A stretch of DNA of 64,000 bases from Turnera subulata. Lineage: Eukaryota > Streptophyta > Magnoliopsida > Malpighiales > Passifloraceae. The notes below the pieces were generated by a model. The model was not told the origin of the DNA. It did no database searches and saw only the letters and a program-made list of their open reading frames with translations. Where the stretch lies: the NCBI GenBank assembly GCA_028386065.3, contig JAKUCV010007101.1, forward strand, positions 1 through 64,000, in the 5' to 3' direction. Every line of letters begins with the position of its first letter. Within the stretch, counting starts at the first letter, position 1. Of the stretch, positions 13,507 through 29,617 are shown piece by piece. A program made the position numbers and the translations under genes.

Positions 13507-16344
13507 TAGTAGCTAAAATGGTCAAAATATCTGACCCTCTTACCTTGCCCATGACCTATGACGGGTCGGATCATATCCAGTTGGCAGTTCAGCAAATTAA
13601 AGGAAATTAGGTTGGGCTTTGAAAGCCCAGGCTGTCTTTTGCCATAATATTTCTATATGGGTAATGTTACATGAACCTGCAAATTCTGTTTGATTTAGCA
13701 TTTTTCTTCTCCGTAATGGATTGGGTGGTTAGGCTTTGTTGTAAGAACGGGCTTTTGCTCAGATTTAATTTTAATTTGATTCATAATGATAAGAGATGAA
13801 TCAAGATCATCATTCATCACCCCATGTCACGAGGCCCTTCAGTAATTCATGAAAATCAATATGATTAGCACAGATCCAAGCCCATCAGCATTCACGGAGA
13901 TTTGAACCAACAGATGGATGGTGCACTTTCAAAGGCAATTCAAAACCAATTTTTTTTTTAGAAAAAAAAGCATATTCTTTAATCTATGTTTCTGGTTGCC
14001 CATTCAGTTTTATCTTGATAAATCTGGAATTGTGTACCTAACTATGGTGGATAACTCTCCAAATAACGATTCCCTGCATACACAAAGATTCGAATTCGAG
14101 ATCGGCTTCACCAGATTAACCTTATATCGGTAACTGATGACGAGGGAGGTCAAATACTATGACGCTTTGTTAGCAGCGGTAAATAATGCTTTATACTCGA
14201 CAAAAAAATGATGCTTGTTGTTAATTACATAAGCCGGCGATCGATTACGATTGCAGGTAGAAAAGAATAAAAAGGATCTGGTCAACAATGGACAGTCTCA
14301 ACCATAAATTAAAGCATCGAAAGATGAAAAGTGATTTAGTAAGAATAAGTTGATTAATTAGAAATTAATGATGTGTGTGGATGACAATTGCGACCACGTA
14401 ATCGAGCAGGGGTTGTTCTTGTTTTTTGAACTCCTATATTAATCTTACCTAACAAAGACACTTTCTCTAATCAAACTGTTCACGAAATCTTTGAAACATT
14501 AAAAATGTTTTGGGTCACATAAATAAGAAAATATTCTAGGATATTAGATGTACAAAGTATTATTACTAATAAAAAAATACTTATAGATGTACTTATGTTT
14601 ATACTCTAAAAGAAAAAGAAATTGCACGAAAATAGACGTAGAAAATTCCCGTAGCAAAGTGTACGACTCGCGTCGTATCCATATGTTAGGGTAAAATTCT
14701 ACATACCTAGTGAGTAGTGAATAACCAAAAATATAGATAAACCTAAAAGAGAATTATTTCATATTGATTTGGTGCTAAATTTTAACCTGAAAAATAAATA
14801 TATTACTAATAAAAGAAATTGTGAAAATTCATTTTAGTCTATATAACATACTGGTAGACATAAAGAGAGAATGTTTTTTTTATGTCCTGAACGGCTCTCC
14901 TTGCTGAAGTTGTACGATGGAAAATTTTAATAATATAGAATGTGCAAGTAGCAATAGTAATTTTTAAAAGAGAAATAAATAAAGAAAAGAAAAGCACAAT
15001 CTAACAGGAAGAATGATTGGCTAGGAATAGCCGACGTCACGTATAATGTGGGAGAGGCGTCACTAAAAACAGGGATCACAAAAGAGTGTGGGGGTTGCTT
15101 TCAAGTTTCCAACCCCAAAAAATTCAAAAAAAAAAAAAAGAGGAAAACGCAAACGCATCTTCACCTACCACCACCACACGCGCCCTCTCTCAAAATAATG
15201 CACCACTATCTATCTTCTTCTTCTTTCCCTACCAACCAAACCTCCCCCTTCTCCTCCTCCTAACACCATTATATGCACCTCCATACCATACCCCTTCTCT
15301 TACTCTTACTAAATCACATCTAATAATCAAACATTACCCATTTTTGTGTTTATCATTACCATGCCTTTTTAGTTGGTGTGTGTTATCAACACATCACACC
15401 ACTTTTTCTAACTTGATTTGCCTTTGCAATTTAATATAGCTTGTGATCCTTTCTTTCATGGCCATCTATTTTTAGTATTTTTTTTATGAAGAATACGTGC
15501 TATATTTTTTTGGGCTGAATTAATGTTTCACAGGATATGGCGGTGGCTTTTATGAGCTCTGCTTCTTCCATTTCTTCAAAAAACTTACGGTTTTAATTTA
15601 TTTATTTATTCGCAAGAGATTTAAACAATTAAGTAGCAGAGCTTCGTTTATAAGAAAAGTAGTAATAAATCACTAAATCGTTATTAGTATGAGAAATAAT
15701 TAAGATTTTTTAAGTTACACTTCTTGTTCTGGGACAAATATAACTCTAAAAAAATTTGAGTTTTTTTTTTAAAAAAGGAGGAAGTATTTAGGCCAACAGT
15801 AATTCTGAAAAGCAAATTTAATTATGCTAGATGGTGATTTTCAACCTCGTGGTTGGTGAAAAAGAGAAACAGAAACCTAAGGTCGTAGAGTTCAATGTTT
15901 GAGTGAAATCGTTAATCATGGCTTTGAATTAGACGTACCTTGGTGGTGAGTCAGGGTAACTAAGCCAGCCACCAACCAGATCTTAAAGTAAATAGCTACA
16001 AACAAATTTTCTGGGTTCCCATCTAGTAATTTTTACAGTATTCTAATACCTAAATCAAGCCTGAGCACTAGATAGACTAAAAAAATTATAATGTCATATA
16101 CCATGACAAGGATCATTGAGGTCATTAATCTTTTTTCTTCTTTTTTTTTTTTTCAGTTCCCTTTGAGGAAAAAACATATAAAAAAGATATATGTCCTGTT
16201 TGTGCAATATAATGTTAACGCTTCTGTCATCTAAGTATACATAAGTTATAGTTATAGATTATGACCACACAGAGAGCACTGGTGAACCTAACTTCTAAAA
16301 TAGATGATATTGTCTTGTACTGAAGAATTGCTCATAATAAATAA
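13507..16344. other. Intergenic 2.8 kb; leader-like stretch near 15.0-15.4 kb
   Basis: No coding gene is supported. A SINE-like fragment sits at about 14010-14130. From 15030 a GACGTCACGT motif (G-box/C-box type) is followed by a long CT-rich stretch (15160-15270) and CATTATATGC, resembling a promoter with 5' leader, but no convincing open frame follows; a non-coding RNA cannot be excluded. Confidence 0.35.
14010..14130 (-). mobile_element. SINE-like fragment, same family as the 10.8 kb copy
   Basis: Read on the minus strand it runs GATCTCGAATTCGAATC then TTTGTGTATGCAG, with ATTTGG.GAG, TCCACCAT and TTAGGT in the same order as downstream of the B-box at 10848. Similarity then fades. The B-box is one or two bases from consensus. 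Confidence 0.5.
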
Positions 16345-17968
<1,624 letters not shown>

Positions 17969-20620
17969 AATAAACAATATCCTGATAATTTTGGTACTAA
18001 ATCTGTACTAAATATCTACTCCATACTTAGTAGTCCATACATGAATTCTTGCTTTCCTAAGCCTCACCTAACAATCATGCCAGATATCGTTTTTGGACAA
18101 CTAGGGATGAGATATAATTTAACAATGGACACTTGTAATTAGATGTAAATCTTAATCATGATTAATTACTCTGGTAGTTGATCTTATTCTTCAATTTGCC
18201 CAGTCATTCTTACCAAAACAAAAAAAAATTGCCTAGTCATGACAGATACAGTAAGTATAGGCTTTAGGAAATAAAAATTTCTCACTGATAAGCATAAGAG
18301 AGTATTTAGCCAGCGACAAGTTTGCATCTATGTTTCCAAGCAAACCCAACTGAGATTATATCAAATTAATGTTCTTTTGCAGTTCCTAATTTGTAAAAAT
18401 TGTGTTTAGCAAGTACTGCTAATACTGTTAGTGATTCAGCCATACCCTTAGGCAATGTGGGGCAATTCAATTAATTCCGACATATTGGTCAGGTACCAGG
18501 AGACGCGTTATTGGCTGGTGCTTTACATTTGCCCAATCCGTATCCAAAAACAGCACATTTTTTCCCCCCGAGGAAAGAGGTATCCAGGAACCTGAAAAGG
18601 ACATATGGATCAAAAGTAGAAAACAAAGAGGAGGATACAAAATAAGTAGGTTTGATGTATTCATGTATGGGCTTTTCACCGTCTTCCCTCTTATAACAAA
18701 GCTTCAAAGGTTCTCCGTAATAAGATGGGTTCCTGATTTCTTTGGATATTATCAATGTTACTTAAGAAAACAAAAACACTACAAGCAAAAATATACCTAC
18801 GGACAAAGAAGAATATTGTCTTCAAACAAATGAAACACCAAAAGGGATATATATACCTAGCTACCAACTACTGGAAGGATAGTTAGAAGGGCTAAATCAA
18901 ATTTGAAGTGACAACAAAAGCAGAGAGGGTCAGGGTTCAATCATTAATTACTTTATCTATCAATAGACTACAAGTGCTTTGTTTTTATTTCTGCTCGACC
19001 ACTTCAATTATGCATATCAAGACCTGTTTTGGAGGCACACCAAACTTGCCTTTGTCAGGCTATAATGTCTTCCCAAGATAGTTCCAGTCATATGGTGTGG
19101 TATTCTTGCTACAAAGATCAAATGTGTTCAGTTAGGTTACCTTTTTAAAGCAATGGCCGTAGACTCATTGGCCCTTCATTTTCCTATTTCAAAGTAATAC
19201 CAACCTCTAGTTTTGTCAGGCCCTTGCATGTTCATATATATGCGATGCTATATCTCTGAACTAAAAAGCTTAGCATTGTCATTTACTTTGATGGCCTGCT
19301 CTGACCAAATTCCCACATTTTAGAAGAAGGAAAAAAAATAAACTACTATAAATTTGGGTAAACAGAATAGTTTGAACAGAATCTCCAAGTCCAAAGTCAA
19401 ATGGATGAAAACACGTTTTTACTTGGGAAAATAAGGAGAAAATGAGGGAAAATTGCCAAACAAAACAAAAAATATATTTCTTTAGCGAGTAAGAGTAGTT
19501 GAAAATTGGAATTAATTTGACATTGACACCACAATATAAGGTAGTACCAATCGGAAAAAATGAATGGAAAGTTCAGAGCTACTAAACAAAAAGATGCAAA
19601 GCGTCCAAATAGTCAAGCTGAAGCATTACCACCTAACCTTGTGGAAGGCGTGCTCACCTGTGCAGTTTGTGCCAATCTCAAAGTCTAATAGACTTTATTA
19701 CATATCAAAAGCACCAAAACTAGTTGCTATGCGTTTATTTTCGCTGTCTCTTTAAACCTTCAACTGATATATGAAGTGACAGCAGAACTTGAAATTGTCC
19801 TAGAAAGAAAGGGTAGCATCCATCTTTTTTTGCAAGTATTATGCCCTATGGCCTACCATGTATACAAAATTAGGGGTTTGTAGGGAACGTAGTCCCTTGT
19901 ACATCCATTGTAAGGTTAGACAAATGTCCATTGAAGGGCATCATTGAAGTTCTGTAACACACCCCTGCTAAACGAGGGTAGCAGTTTAGCAAGGACATCA
20001 GCAGAGTAGTTAGAAAGGGTAGTATTCATTGAATGCATACACTTTGGAGCGACAACAGTAGAAACAAAAACAACCATGGCTAGTTCAAGTGGTTGACACT
20101 TGTTGGATTCCTTAGGCAAGATCTCCAGTTCAAGTGTACGAACTTAAAACGGACCAACCCGGCTTGAACTAGACTAAACGGGTAGGCAAAAATAACAGTA
20201 GTAAACAAGAGAAGAGAAAGAAACAAGAATGGCCAAATAATATTTGATCTCTATGTCGTTTTCAGTGTTCCCTTGCTTGAAGCTGGTGTTTCCCTAAAAA
20301 CATCAAACATACAAAGATTTGAGTGCGAAATGGTATTCACATTTCTTACACGTAAACACCCCACAACTATAGGTACTTACTTTCACTACTAAATAACACT
20401 ATTTACCCCTCCCATCCCTCCCCTCCACCAACCATCCCCTTGTTCCCTTCTCCAATTAAATTTTGAAAATTATAAATTAAAAAAAAAAAAAAACCCAACA
20501 AAGATTTTAAGAAAGAAGAAAAAAAAGAAAAGAAATAAGAGTTTCCAATTTAGTCCCTCCCCGTTTTATTTCCACTGAACCGGAGAGGGAGGTATGTGGC
20601 GAGAGCGGCGGTGGCTTCCG
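17969..20620. other. Intergenic 2.65 kb
   Basis: No recognised gene. On the minus strand 18467-18755 there is a pair of overlapping open frames around a plausible acceptor (TTTTCAG near 18594), which could be a decayed exon but match no family I know. A SINE-like head lies at 20076-20150. The poly-A/purine run 20480-20545 is probably near the end of the arogenate dehydratase transcript. Confidence 0.35.
20076..20150 (+). mobile_element. SINE-like pol III promoter remnant
   Basis: TAGTTCAAGTGG fits the A-box consensus exactly and CCAGTTCAAGTG, about 47 bases on, is one base from the B-box. The interval is longer than in a tRNA, so a degenerate tRNA-derived SINE head is more likely than a tRNA gene. 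No body, tail or target-site duplication was recognised. Confidence 0.35.
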
Positions 20621-21967
20621 CTAGTCTCCCCGGGAAGGCGACCAAGGAGTCATATCCATGGGGTAGCTACCCAAAACCCTCAAGAAGGAGGTGAACTCCT
20701 GCACCTCCGCCAGCGCATTCTGCGCCCTGACCTCCGCCATGGACGCCTCGAAGTCGACGTAGAACATGTACTCGAAGTGCTTCGCCGTCCCGACATTGGC
20801 GTCGTCCACCAGCCGTATGGGGCGGTTCCGGTGGGGCCTGGACTCGATCTTCGTGAGGCTGATGTTCCGGAACGCGAACGCCGACAGCACCTTGAAGAGC
20901 ACGCTGGTCCCCTTGTCGTGGGCGAAGACGATGGAGGTCTTGAACGGCCGGTCGGTGCGGGGGATGATCGGCTCACGCGCCAGCATCACGAAGCGCGTCA
21001 CGTTCCCGGAGTCGTCCTGGATCCCGTTCTCCAGCACCTCCATCCCGTACAGCTCCGCGGCGCGTGCGCTCGCTATCGCCGCCGTGTCGCGGAGGTTGTT
21101 CGTGGCGATGTACTCGGCGGCCCCCGCGGTGTCGTCCACCGCCTCCCGGGTGGCCTGCAGGCCCAGCTTGGTCAGGGACAGCTCGCATTGGGCCAGGGCC
21201 TGCGGGTGGGATATCACGCGGGTAATGTACTCCTTCCGGACCCCGGGGAGGGCGAGGAGGCAGTGGTGCACCGGGAGCTGCACCTCGCCGACGATGTGCA
21301 GCCGGTGGCGGAGGAGGAGGTCGTAGTTCCGGTGGATTGAGCCGCCGAGGGAGTTCTCCACGGGCAGCACCGCGCGATCTGCAATCCAGAGCTCAACCGC
21401 CTGGAACGCCACCTCGAATTGGTCGCAGGGGATGGCCTCGCAGTTAGGGTAGGCCTTCCCGGCGGCGGCTTCGGAGTAGGCCCCGGGGACTCCCTGGTAG
21501 GCGACGCGTAGTTGGGACCCGTGCATGGGAGCCGGCGACAGGTCGGTTATGGTCAAGGGCTTCTGCTGCGCCGGTTTGTTGCTTGTAACGGTGGCTCCGC
21601 CGGCGGCGCCGGCCGTGGCAGGGGACTTGTTGTTGATGGGGACAAGGTTGAGGTCCATGGGACCGGCCGCCTTGTGGCCGTTGACGCTGGCGACGTGGTC
21701 GGCATCGGCGGCGGCGGCGCCGTTGAGGTCTTTACCGGCGCCGGGCTTGTCGGTGGGTTGTTGTTGGGAGACGACTTTGCTGGAGAGAATGGCGCAGGAG
21801 CTCTGCCAGTCGGCCCGGCTCAATCCGACGCCGTTTGGGAAGTGGACCGAGTCGGATCGGTAGACGCATTGGATGGAGTGGAGCTTACTCACGGCCCCTA
21901 CTCGGCCGAGTCTGGGCCGAGTTGGGACTATGGACTTGAGTGGACAAGGTGGGGAGATAGCCTGCAT
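20621..21967 (-). CDS. ADT3: Arogenate/prephenate dehydratase, chloroplastic (ADT3-type)
   Basis: Converts arogenate (and often prephenate) to phenylalanine (or phenylpyruvate), the last step of Phe synthesis in plastids. 448 residues from the ATG at 21967; an in-frame ATG 33 codons upstream is possible but gives a less typical N-terminus. Order: transit peptide and variable Ala-rich region (1-150), prephenate dehydratase domain (153-330) with the catalytic TRF motif (324-326, NVTRFVML), and C-terminal ACT domain with the Phe-sensing ESRP motif (375-378), ending [10 protein letters not shown]. Intronless, as in the Arabidopsis ADT3/4/5 group. Coding sequence is GC-rich, producing long antisense open frames. 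Feedback inhibition by Phe through ACT is known for the family. Confidence 0.95.
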   Translation of the reverse strand: MQAISPPCPLKSIVPTRPRLGRVGAVSKLHSIQCVYRSDSVHFPNGVGLSRADWQSSCAILSSKVVSQQQPTDKPGAGKDLNGAAAADADHVASVNGHKAAGPMDLNLVPINNKSPATAGAAGGATVTSNKPAQQKPLTITDLSPAPMHGSQLRVAYQGVPGAYSEAAAGKAYPNCEAIPCDQFEVAFQAVELWIADRAVLPVENSLGGSIHRNYDLLLRHRLHIVGEVQLPVHHCLLALPGVRKEYITRVISHPQALAQCELSLTKLGLQATREAVDDTAGAAEYIATNNLRDTAAIASARAAELYGMEVLENGIQDDSGNVTRFVMLAREPIIPRTDRPFKTSIVFAHDKGTSVLFKVLSAFAFRNISLTKIESRPHRNRPIRLVDDANVGTAKHFEYMFYVDFEASMAEVRAQNALAEVQEFTSFLRVLGSYPMDMTPWSPSRGD

Positions 21968-22330
21968 GGTTACTAGTTTCAAGGAAATTTTAACGTCTCT
22001 ACTTCTCCTTTTTCTCTGTCTATTACAGAAGAAGAAGAAGGAGATAAGTAAAAGTAGTACCACCAAACTGGTTTTGGTTTTATGGTGTTTTTTTTTGTTT
22101 TGTTCTTTTGTATTAATGTTTATATGAAGAAGCTTGTGTTCTCTATAAAAGGGAACGTCAAGCTGAGAAGAGAAAGGGGAGGGTTAGGGGATTATATATG
22201 AAGGGGACAATGAAGGGAGAGGAGAGTAGTAGAGGGTGATGTCTTGAGAGAGGAGATGGTTCGGTCAAATCTCACACCTACCCCCTACCTCTTTTCTTCT
22301 CCTCTCTCTCTCTATCTCAACCATACTATA
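21968..22330 (-). promoter_or_regulatory. Arogenate dehydratase promoter and leader
   Basis: On the minus strand a TATATAA-type box lies near 22190-22200, about 225 bases upstream of the start codon, with pyrimidine-rich sequence further up. Spacing suits a leader of around 190 bases. No specific factor site was recognised. Confidence 0.35.
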
Positions 22331-25300
22331 TCATTATCATCCTTTTTTAAGTTTTATAGATTGGAAAAAAAAAATACATCATTATCTCACATCATATAAC
22401 CTTATCGAAGAGGAGGGACTACGGAGTATTGTTTATCTATTTTTTCTAATTTGGCATGTGTACCCACAAAAATAATAGTTTACTTTTCCTTCTTCAAAGG
22501 AAGATTCATCACCCAAGATAAAGAGAAAAAAAAAGGGAAAGAAAAATTCATCACTAGATTGGACACAATCCTTGTGGTTTATAACCTAAATAAGAAAAAG
22601 GAAAATTCTACAAAATCCAATCTCGAATTTGGGTTATGGAGGCTGAATGAATAGTGGTGTAGTGTGGGTTATGAAAATGCTAATAATGGTAAAAGGATGG
22701 ATTAAGAAATATAATCCCTTTTTGCTCTTCCATTTCTCAGGAGGAGATGCTGCGTATCTGGGGTTTGCTTTGCTTTTGGTCATATCAGGAAACTAGTGAA
22801 ACGGATTCCACTTTATGTGGACATTTATGAGATGATAGATGATGTTTGGATTACGATTGTCAACTGGTGCAGTTTTTTCCCTCTTCAATAAGAGAGTATA
22901 TAAGCCTCTTCCAATTAAATAAAAAAAATGATATTAAGCCTCTTATCACAAACTTTAATTGCAGGCGTTTTCCTCTTGTCACTATGTAGCACTGGATTCT
23001 CCTTCAGTGCAAAAACACCATACTACCGTATCTTAATTTGTCTGTTTTCCAATTGTTGCTAACCCATCATCTCTAATCCTCTCTCGAATAATAGAGGTCA
23101 ATGGTGATCTCTGTTTTTTTTTTTTTGTTTTTTGTTTTACAGATTAATTAGGACTCGAACGGAGGGCTTCCATAGTCAATGATGATTTCGGTACTTTGTT
23201 GGTTATTATTAATTACCAAATTTAACCGAGTATAATTAATTGTCAATACATATTATTTAAGGTTTAGTTATGTTATTTAGCAAGTGTTCGTCAGTTTAAG
23301 TTTTGTATACAGTATTTTCAGCAATCCGTTTTGCCTATGCTGATATGCATTATATGGATTATGTTATTGTAAGTTGGTAGTACGATTAATGAATTTATCT
23401 TTCAATTTAAAAAAATAAATTATTATTAGTAAAAGAATACCATCATTAATGACTAAACTAACCAAAAATAATTGATGATCAAAGCAATGGACCATATTTG
23501 AATTGAACGTGACAATTTAAATGGTCACAATTTTTATCCGTTCTACAAATGCCACGTTTGCTAATGATTAATAAATTGTTATCAGTTCCGTAGGATTAGC
23601 TCCAATGTGAGCCACCTAAAACTTGAATTTAATTTTTTTCCAAAACATTTTATAATAATATGGATCCAATTCATGTATTTACCCAATAACAACTTATCTG
23701 TGGAACATTTTCTATCATTTTGAAATTTTATGGATATTGGGCGACTCAAAAGTTCCATCGAATTGCACTCAAGCCAAGTTGAGCACAAGCAGGACTTCTA
23801 TATTCTATTTTCCTGGATGCTTGTTTCTGAATCACTAATTACTAATAAGTGGCAAACCTTGGCAGTTCTGGGTTTCATCACCACCCTAGAAAAAAGACCA
23901 AACAAATTATATATACCTACCTACCTACCCCTCTCATTCTTCTTGAACCGACCTAATATCCATAAATCCAATACACAAATTGGCCAAGCTTATGGGTAAC
24001 AATCGGTGAAGTGTCCTATAATAATTGATAGATGGAGAGAAATCAAACAAAAAAAGAAGGGTCCCCCTTTAAACGGTTTATATTTGGTAGGATTCGATGT
24101 AAACATGGGATTATATTTTGGCAAGCGACGGACCGGACCATGTGTCAGATCTGCATGTTATGGATTTCGCAGTCAAATTTTATTACTATCTCAAAGTGGA
24201 AATGTAAAAAAAAAATAAATAAATAAAAAGTAGAAACGGTAGGACACAGAGAGTCACTGACAGTCAAATTTTTGTTTGGAATGAATACCCCCACGTGAAT
24301 GTAGCGCACCGTTCTCTTCTTCTCGTGAAGTGCTGCTGCTCTTTAATTATATCAAAATAAATAAAAATATGATTTTTTTTGGAGCGATGTGATTCATATA
24401 TGATATTATACAAAAAAAAAAGCAAAAGAATAGAAAATATTGACAACATTGTCAACCGTTTATAAGCTTTTGCAGTTGTTGTGTTGACCATACTCAATTA
24501 TGCTGCAAAAACACGAACTGCAGTCCTATGGATTGCGTGAGCTTTTTGTCATGTATGCAAATGAGTTCTTGAGGAATTTTCCTTGTTGGCTTCCACAAGT
24601 AGGAAATCTAAAAAAAAAAATTCATATTTTAATTACCAATTAAGCAAAAACAGATATGTTGTGATTTGTTTAGTTGATAGATTTGGGATGTTCACGTTCG
24701 TATACCAATATTCATGGAGTATTAATGATCGGCCAAGTACAACAATTAATTGGAATCTTTTTTCTTATCTACCCAATATGTTAGGTTAGTTTATCTTTGA
24801 TGGATATCATTACATGATTAATCTGGACTGAGATATGATAACAATCGTAAAATGTTGGTTTCCTTGATTTTCTTACTTGTTTTGTTCTTAAGATTCCAAC
24901 TTAAAACTTAAAATGTCTTAGTTGAGATCCAATTAATTTATCTCAGTGGAGAAAATTAATTACGCGACTCATTGAATTAAATTTAGGCAGAATTGACATT
25001 ATATAATTTCTACAGCTCCAGTAATTGGCACTTCAATATTTTTTCATGGATCACGTACTCTTTAAACACAACAAATTGACCAAAAAAATTGTTTTTATTA
25101 CGTTGACCAAAGACTTACGCATGTTTCCTACTCAGTTTGACTGCTTGACCAGGCACCAATTGGCTGCTGATCCACAGCCCAAACCTCTCTCCACTTGCCT
25201 AATAGTCGAGTTTTGAGTTTTGACCATCATATCAAGTATATCAACCCCCATTTTGTTCCCTCCAATTAGTTTCTATTAACTTGCATGGTTCCTTAGAAAA

Positions 25301-28300
25301 TAAAAATGAATATATTGCATCGTGAAAAACTCCCAAAAGAAAAAAAAAAAGTTGGTTTTTAAGCCTCAGATCTTTCTGCAGTGATATATTCCATTTGCTA
25401 ATGGATATTTATTTCACCGCAATCAAAATTAATTACTGAACATATATATGCATTGTGCAAAGGACTAATATTTTTGGGGTTGACTAGTAGTCCTCAATTT
25501 TTAAATATTTGGAATACATCCTTTCAACCACCAATTGTATTTCTTATACAATCTAATTAAGTGTTCCACGATTTTAATTAGGAGATCGTATAAAACAATA
25601 TCCAAACTAATTGTGACCAACTTTGTCTCCATCCATGTTTCATAAAATATTTGAAAAATGTTGTGAACTCTAGAAGGTAAGATAATAAGAAAAAGGGAAC
25701 TTAAATTTGGATACGTGTAGCTAATTTTCCAAAATTACGGTGTGATTTTGACCAAACTGAAACATATGTATTTTGTTTATTGAATTTCCCTCGTGCCATA
25801 GTATATTCTCTCACCCCTTCCGGCTTGTAAAATCTCTCTGGTTGGCTATTTCCTGTGGGAATTCCCCTCCTCAGAGTCTAATTGTGTAACTCAATTATCA
25901 ATGGAGTAGGGGAAAATCAATGATCAAAAATGGGAAAATTCTAAATCTGTAGTTGGTGGGGAGGAACCATAATCTTTGCGTTTTTTTTTTTTTTTTTGTT
26001 GTTGTTGCCTTATTTTCGTTGCACTTTATATATCCAGGGCCTGCGTGAGGAGTGATGCCAGAATATACTCGTTTTCACACCCACCAAACAATTGCAAAAA
26101 AAAACTTTCATTTTTGGAACAGTTCAAAGGGGCCCTCCTCCATAATCCATATTCACAACCAACCAACCAACACTTGTTCTCATTCGATGGCCATGAACAT
26201 ACAAAATCCTCAATAAAGGAAAAATGCCTGAAATTCATCAAGCCACGATGAGTTAGCTTGACTTGGCTAAATCTACACTATTCCCTCCCAAAAGATCAAA
26301 AAAATCAACTTCATATATTAGTATGATTAAAAATTAAAGAAGAACCGAAACTATTGGAAAGGATAGCCCAAAACAAAGACAAGTGACATCAACAGCTCGG
26401 TCTGCAAAAAGTTTGATGATATGTAGTCTGTGGCAAGGAAAACTACAGGAACAAAATTTATTTAGGTTATGGGTAGGGACAAATATTATGACAGACAGGT
26501 ATCTTAGATTAGATTACACTACCGAGCAGCTGATCCTACATGAATAAGGAAATACAAAATCATGTTAGAGATATTTTGTCTTATCCAATAGAACCAATAT
26601 ATTCATTGTTGATAAATATTTATCACTTCCTGTACCACTACCACCAACATTTCTGGTGTTCCTTGGTTGGTTATGAAGAATATGGGTACAACTATTTGCA
26701 GGAAAGTAGGATCAATACGTGTTGAAAGCTCGAGTGGGACGAGAAACCATGCCATGATTACAAGAGACGATGAAAAAAGGAATGGAAAGGAGACCCTACT
26801 TGCACAAAAAAGATTGAGTGGGTGGTTTTTTTTTGGTGCATATTACTATTTAGAAATTAATTAATCCCGGGAACAATTACAACCTAAACCAAGCTTTAGA
26901 TTCATTTAATTATGTCTATATAAGACTAGAAAGTCATAATGGATGTAATCATGTTTGACTTGACTAGAAGCTTCATGAATCCTTAAAAAAAAAAAAATTC
27001 TTTTAGAAAAAGGGTATCCATTTTCAATCTCCAAATTCAACTAGATGGAGCTGTTTTAACTTTTGATTCAACTACACGGAATTGATGATCAAGGCAGGTG
27101 AGAAAGATTGGAGCAACTTGTATCCCCAACTACCACAGTTAGGAACCTGTAAAAAATATGTTACATTCATGAACCAGCCAATTTTTAAAAATTAAAATAT
27201 CTGTGGAATTGTGGACGCAACAGGTTTAATACGGCCACGTTTTTTAACTTGTGGTTTTGTAAACAACAATTCTTGTACTGCACGTGCACCTCCTTTCTAC
27301 GTACGTAGAAGAAATGTGTATGTTGTCGGGTTCGAAAAGAAAGTGACGGCGTCGACGATTTTTCACACTTTGATGATATTTTTCAATGTTCACGATTTTA
27401 ATTGGCTTTGGTATTTTTCATGTTATAATCACATATGTTACTGTTTTTTGTGTCTTTAGGGGAATATGACATGGGTGCTTTGATAAGTTATCATCAACTT
27501 ATTTTTTTGTTGTAAGTTATCATCAACTCCAGACAGCAACTCTGCGAGAACCTACATCCACTTGTTTTCTTTTCTTTCTTCTTCCTTTTTTTTTTTTCCT
27601 TTTCTTGCCGTTGTTTCTCATAATTTTCCTATAGCTACCAAACAACTAAAGCATAGTTCTGTGCTAAGGGATTTGATACTTGAACATTAAATTTAAAGAT
27701 TTAAAGAAATTGTCTCCAAAGTCTATTTGGAGCAAAAACTAATTAATAATATATGGAGCTTCGTGATAAATCAGGTTGGATATCAAATTCATGGCCTTGA
27801 AATTTTCTTGTTTTGAACTATATTTTTGTGGTCTGAAAAGGTTCCCTTATCAGTTCTCTCCTGCTCTAGCATAAGTCAAAGCAATGTTTGGTGATGCAGG
27901 CTTATTTGACAACAATTGGATATAATCGGCTTGGCTAGTGTGACTCTCTCTATCAACTTAATTAAATAAGCTTAGGCTTCTATTGTTGGAGTACGTAGTA
28001 ATTGCTTGAAGTTAAACTTTTGTCCTGGCGGGGTTTAAATTCCTTTTATTTATAAAACCAAAGAATCAAATTTGTCTTCCAAGTGAAGCAGGATTTGCAT
28101 TTACCGCTTCACATAGGTACGCTGCAAGTGAAGTTTTGTAGACTATACTGATGTATATGCTTGCGTTCTACTTTTGCTCAAGAAATTTAGTATTGGTTAT
28201 ATTTCCAGTATTAATTAATGAGTGTCAATCTAATAAATCTCATGGCAAAATAATGCCTATGACTCTGTTTCTTTTTTGAGAACTCAAAACCCGAAACCTC

Positions 28301-29617
28301 GCTTATACATAATCAAATCGTTTATCACTTAGACCAACCCAACGTCGGTCTTATGACTCCTGATACATCTCTCAACACATATATGTTTCCAATCCCATCC
28401 AAGTGAAAAAGAAAGAAAAGATTCCATTTTAATGCAAGGACCGGGAGTTCTTTCTTCTTCTGGATCTTAGGTAGGGGAATAAAATCATATTACAAACCTA
28501 AGTGACATTCTCTAAACCACAACTTTTCTACTAATTATTCAGGACAAATATATTTATTATAATAAGAAAAAGAACCAGAAGTTACTGCTCTTCTCCTCAT
28601 CACTGTGGATGATATAGAGTCACGTCCAGATTATTAATGGTGCCCACAACAGAACGTGTTGTTTTAGTTTCAAACCTCAATTGCTACCTACTGCTCCCTT
28701 TTCTTTGTTAGGCATATTAGATGTCGGTTTAAGGACCACCCTGTAAGCTGTTCCTTTTTTATGTTGATCAAAAAAAGATTTGTTTTTTATGACAAGTTTC
28801 ATTTTTTGGTGAAATACGACTAATGTTTATTTGTAAGAATTATAGATTCTAACAACATTGCAAACAGTAAATAATTTTCAAAATGATCATTTTTTTATCA
28901 ATTAATTTATGGCTTTTTTAACAGGAAAATATTGGCTTTCTTTGTTAGCCCATGCTTAGCACTAGCTAATTAGTGGGCCTGTTTTTTTTTTTTGGTATCA
29001 ATTCCATATGTAAAATGAATTCACTTAGGGGCCCTATAGTTTAGTTATGTAATCTACACATTGGCCTACACTAGTTCTCTTTAAAACTTTCTTCCCCAGG
29101 AATGCATGAGCCTACATTACTTGCTCAGTGCCTGCTGATTTAAGTATAAAAAATGGACACTTCACTGACATAAAAAAATGCAACATACATAATCAAAATA
29201 AGTAATCTACTTGGCATGTGTTAAACAAAGAAGTAAAACTGAAGAATGATTGCAGGGAAAAAATATACAGAATGAGGATGGATTTCTCGAAGTTTTCTCC
29301 GGCACAGAAAATGTCCCTCTAGTCAAATTCCAAAGAATCAAAATTAGATACAAATGTTAACACTTACAACACAACAAGATCACCATGGATCCCTGAATCT
29401 ACACAAAGAACTCATCTCTATAAAGGCCTATATAACCCCACGAAAACTATCCGCGTAAGAAAAATCAGTTTGTTGCCACTATGTACCATCATATGCAGCC
29501 TAGGGGAGGAGGGGCTTAGCATTTCAAATCAGAATGCACCCGCAGTCAAGAGTTGCTCTAGATGAGCTCGACGATGGGGACAGCATCGAAAACACCAACA
29601 GAACAAACCTCTGTCTC
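22331..29617. other. 7.3 kb intergenic region without recognisable genes
   Basis: AT-rich, with many poly-A/T runs. Open frames (for example 23730-23999, 25976-26251, 27211-27459) are short, lack family motifs and cross low-complexity DNA. I looked for common plant microRNA sequences and tRNA genes and recognised none. A SINE-like fragment lies at 28277-28340. Distal regulatory DNA or decayed transposons are likely contents. Confidence 0.4.
28277..28340 (-). mobile_element. SINE-like head fragment
   Basis: On the minus strand TTGGTCTAAGTGATAAACG (A-box, one base off), then ATAAGCGAGGTTTCGGGTTTTGAG, corresponds to the AAGCGAGGTCTCGGGTTCGAG of the 10.8 kb copy. The sequence diverges directly after the B-box, so this is a truncated or decayed copy. 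Confidence 0.45.

Noticed and set aside
15160..15440. Open frames near 15.1-15.4 kb
   Set aside because: They are Pro/Ser/Phe-rich translations of a CT-rich leader-like stretch with no conserved motif.
18467..18755. Minus-strand frames with a possible splice acceptor
   Set aside because: They could be a decayed exon, but no family is recognisable and no neighbouring exons were found.
20594..21976. Long plus-strand open frames opposite arogenate dehydratase
   Set aside because: Antisense shadows of a GC-rich coding sequence; the minus-strand protein is clearly conserved.
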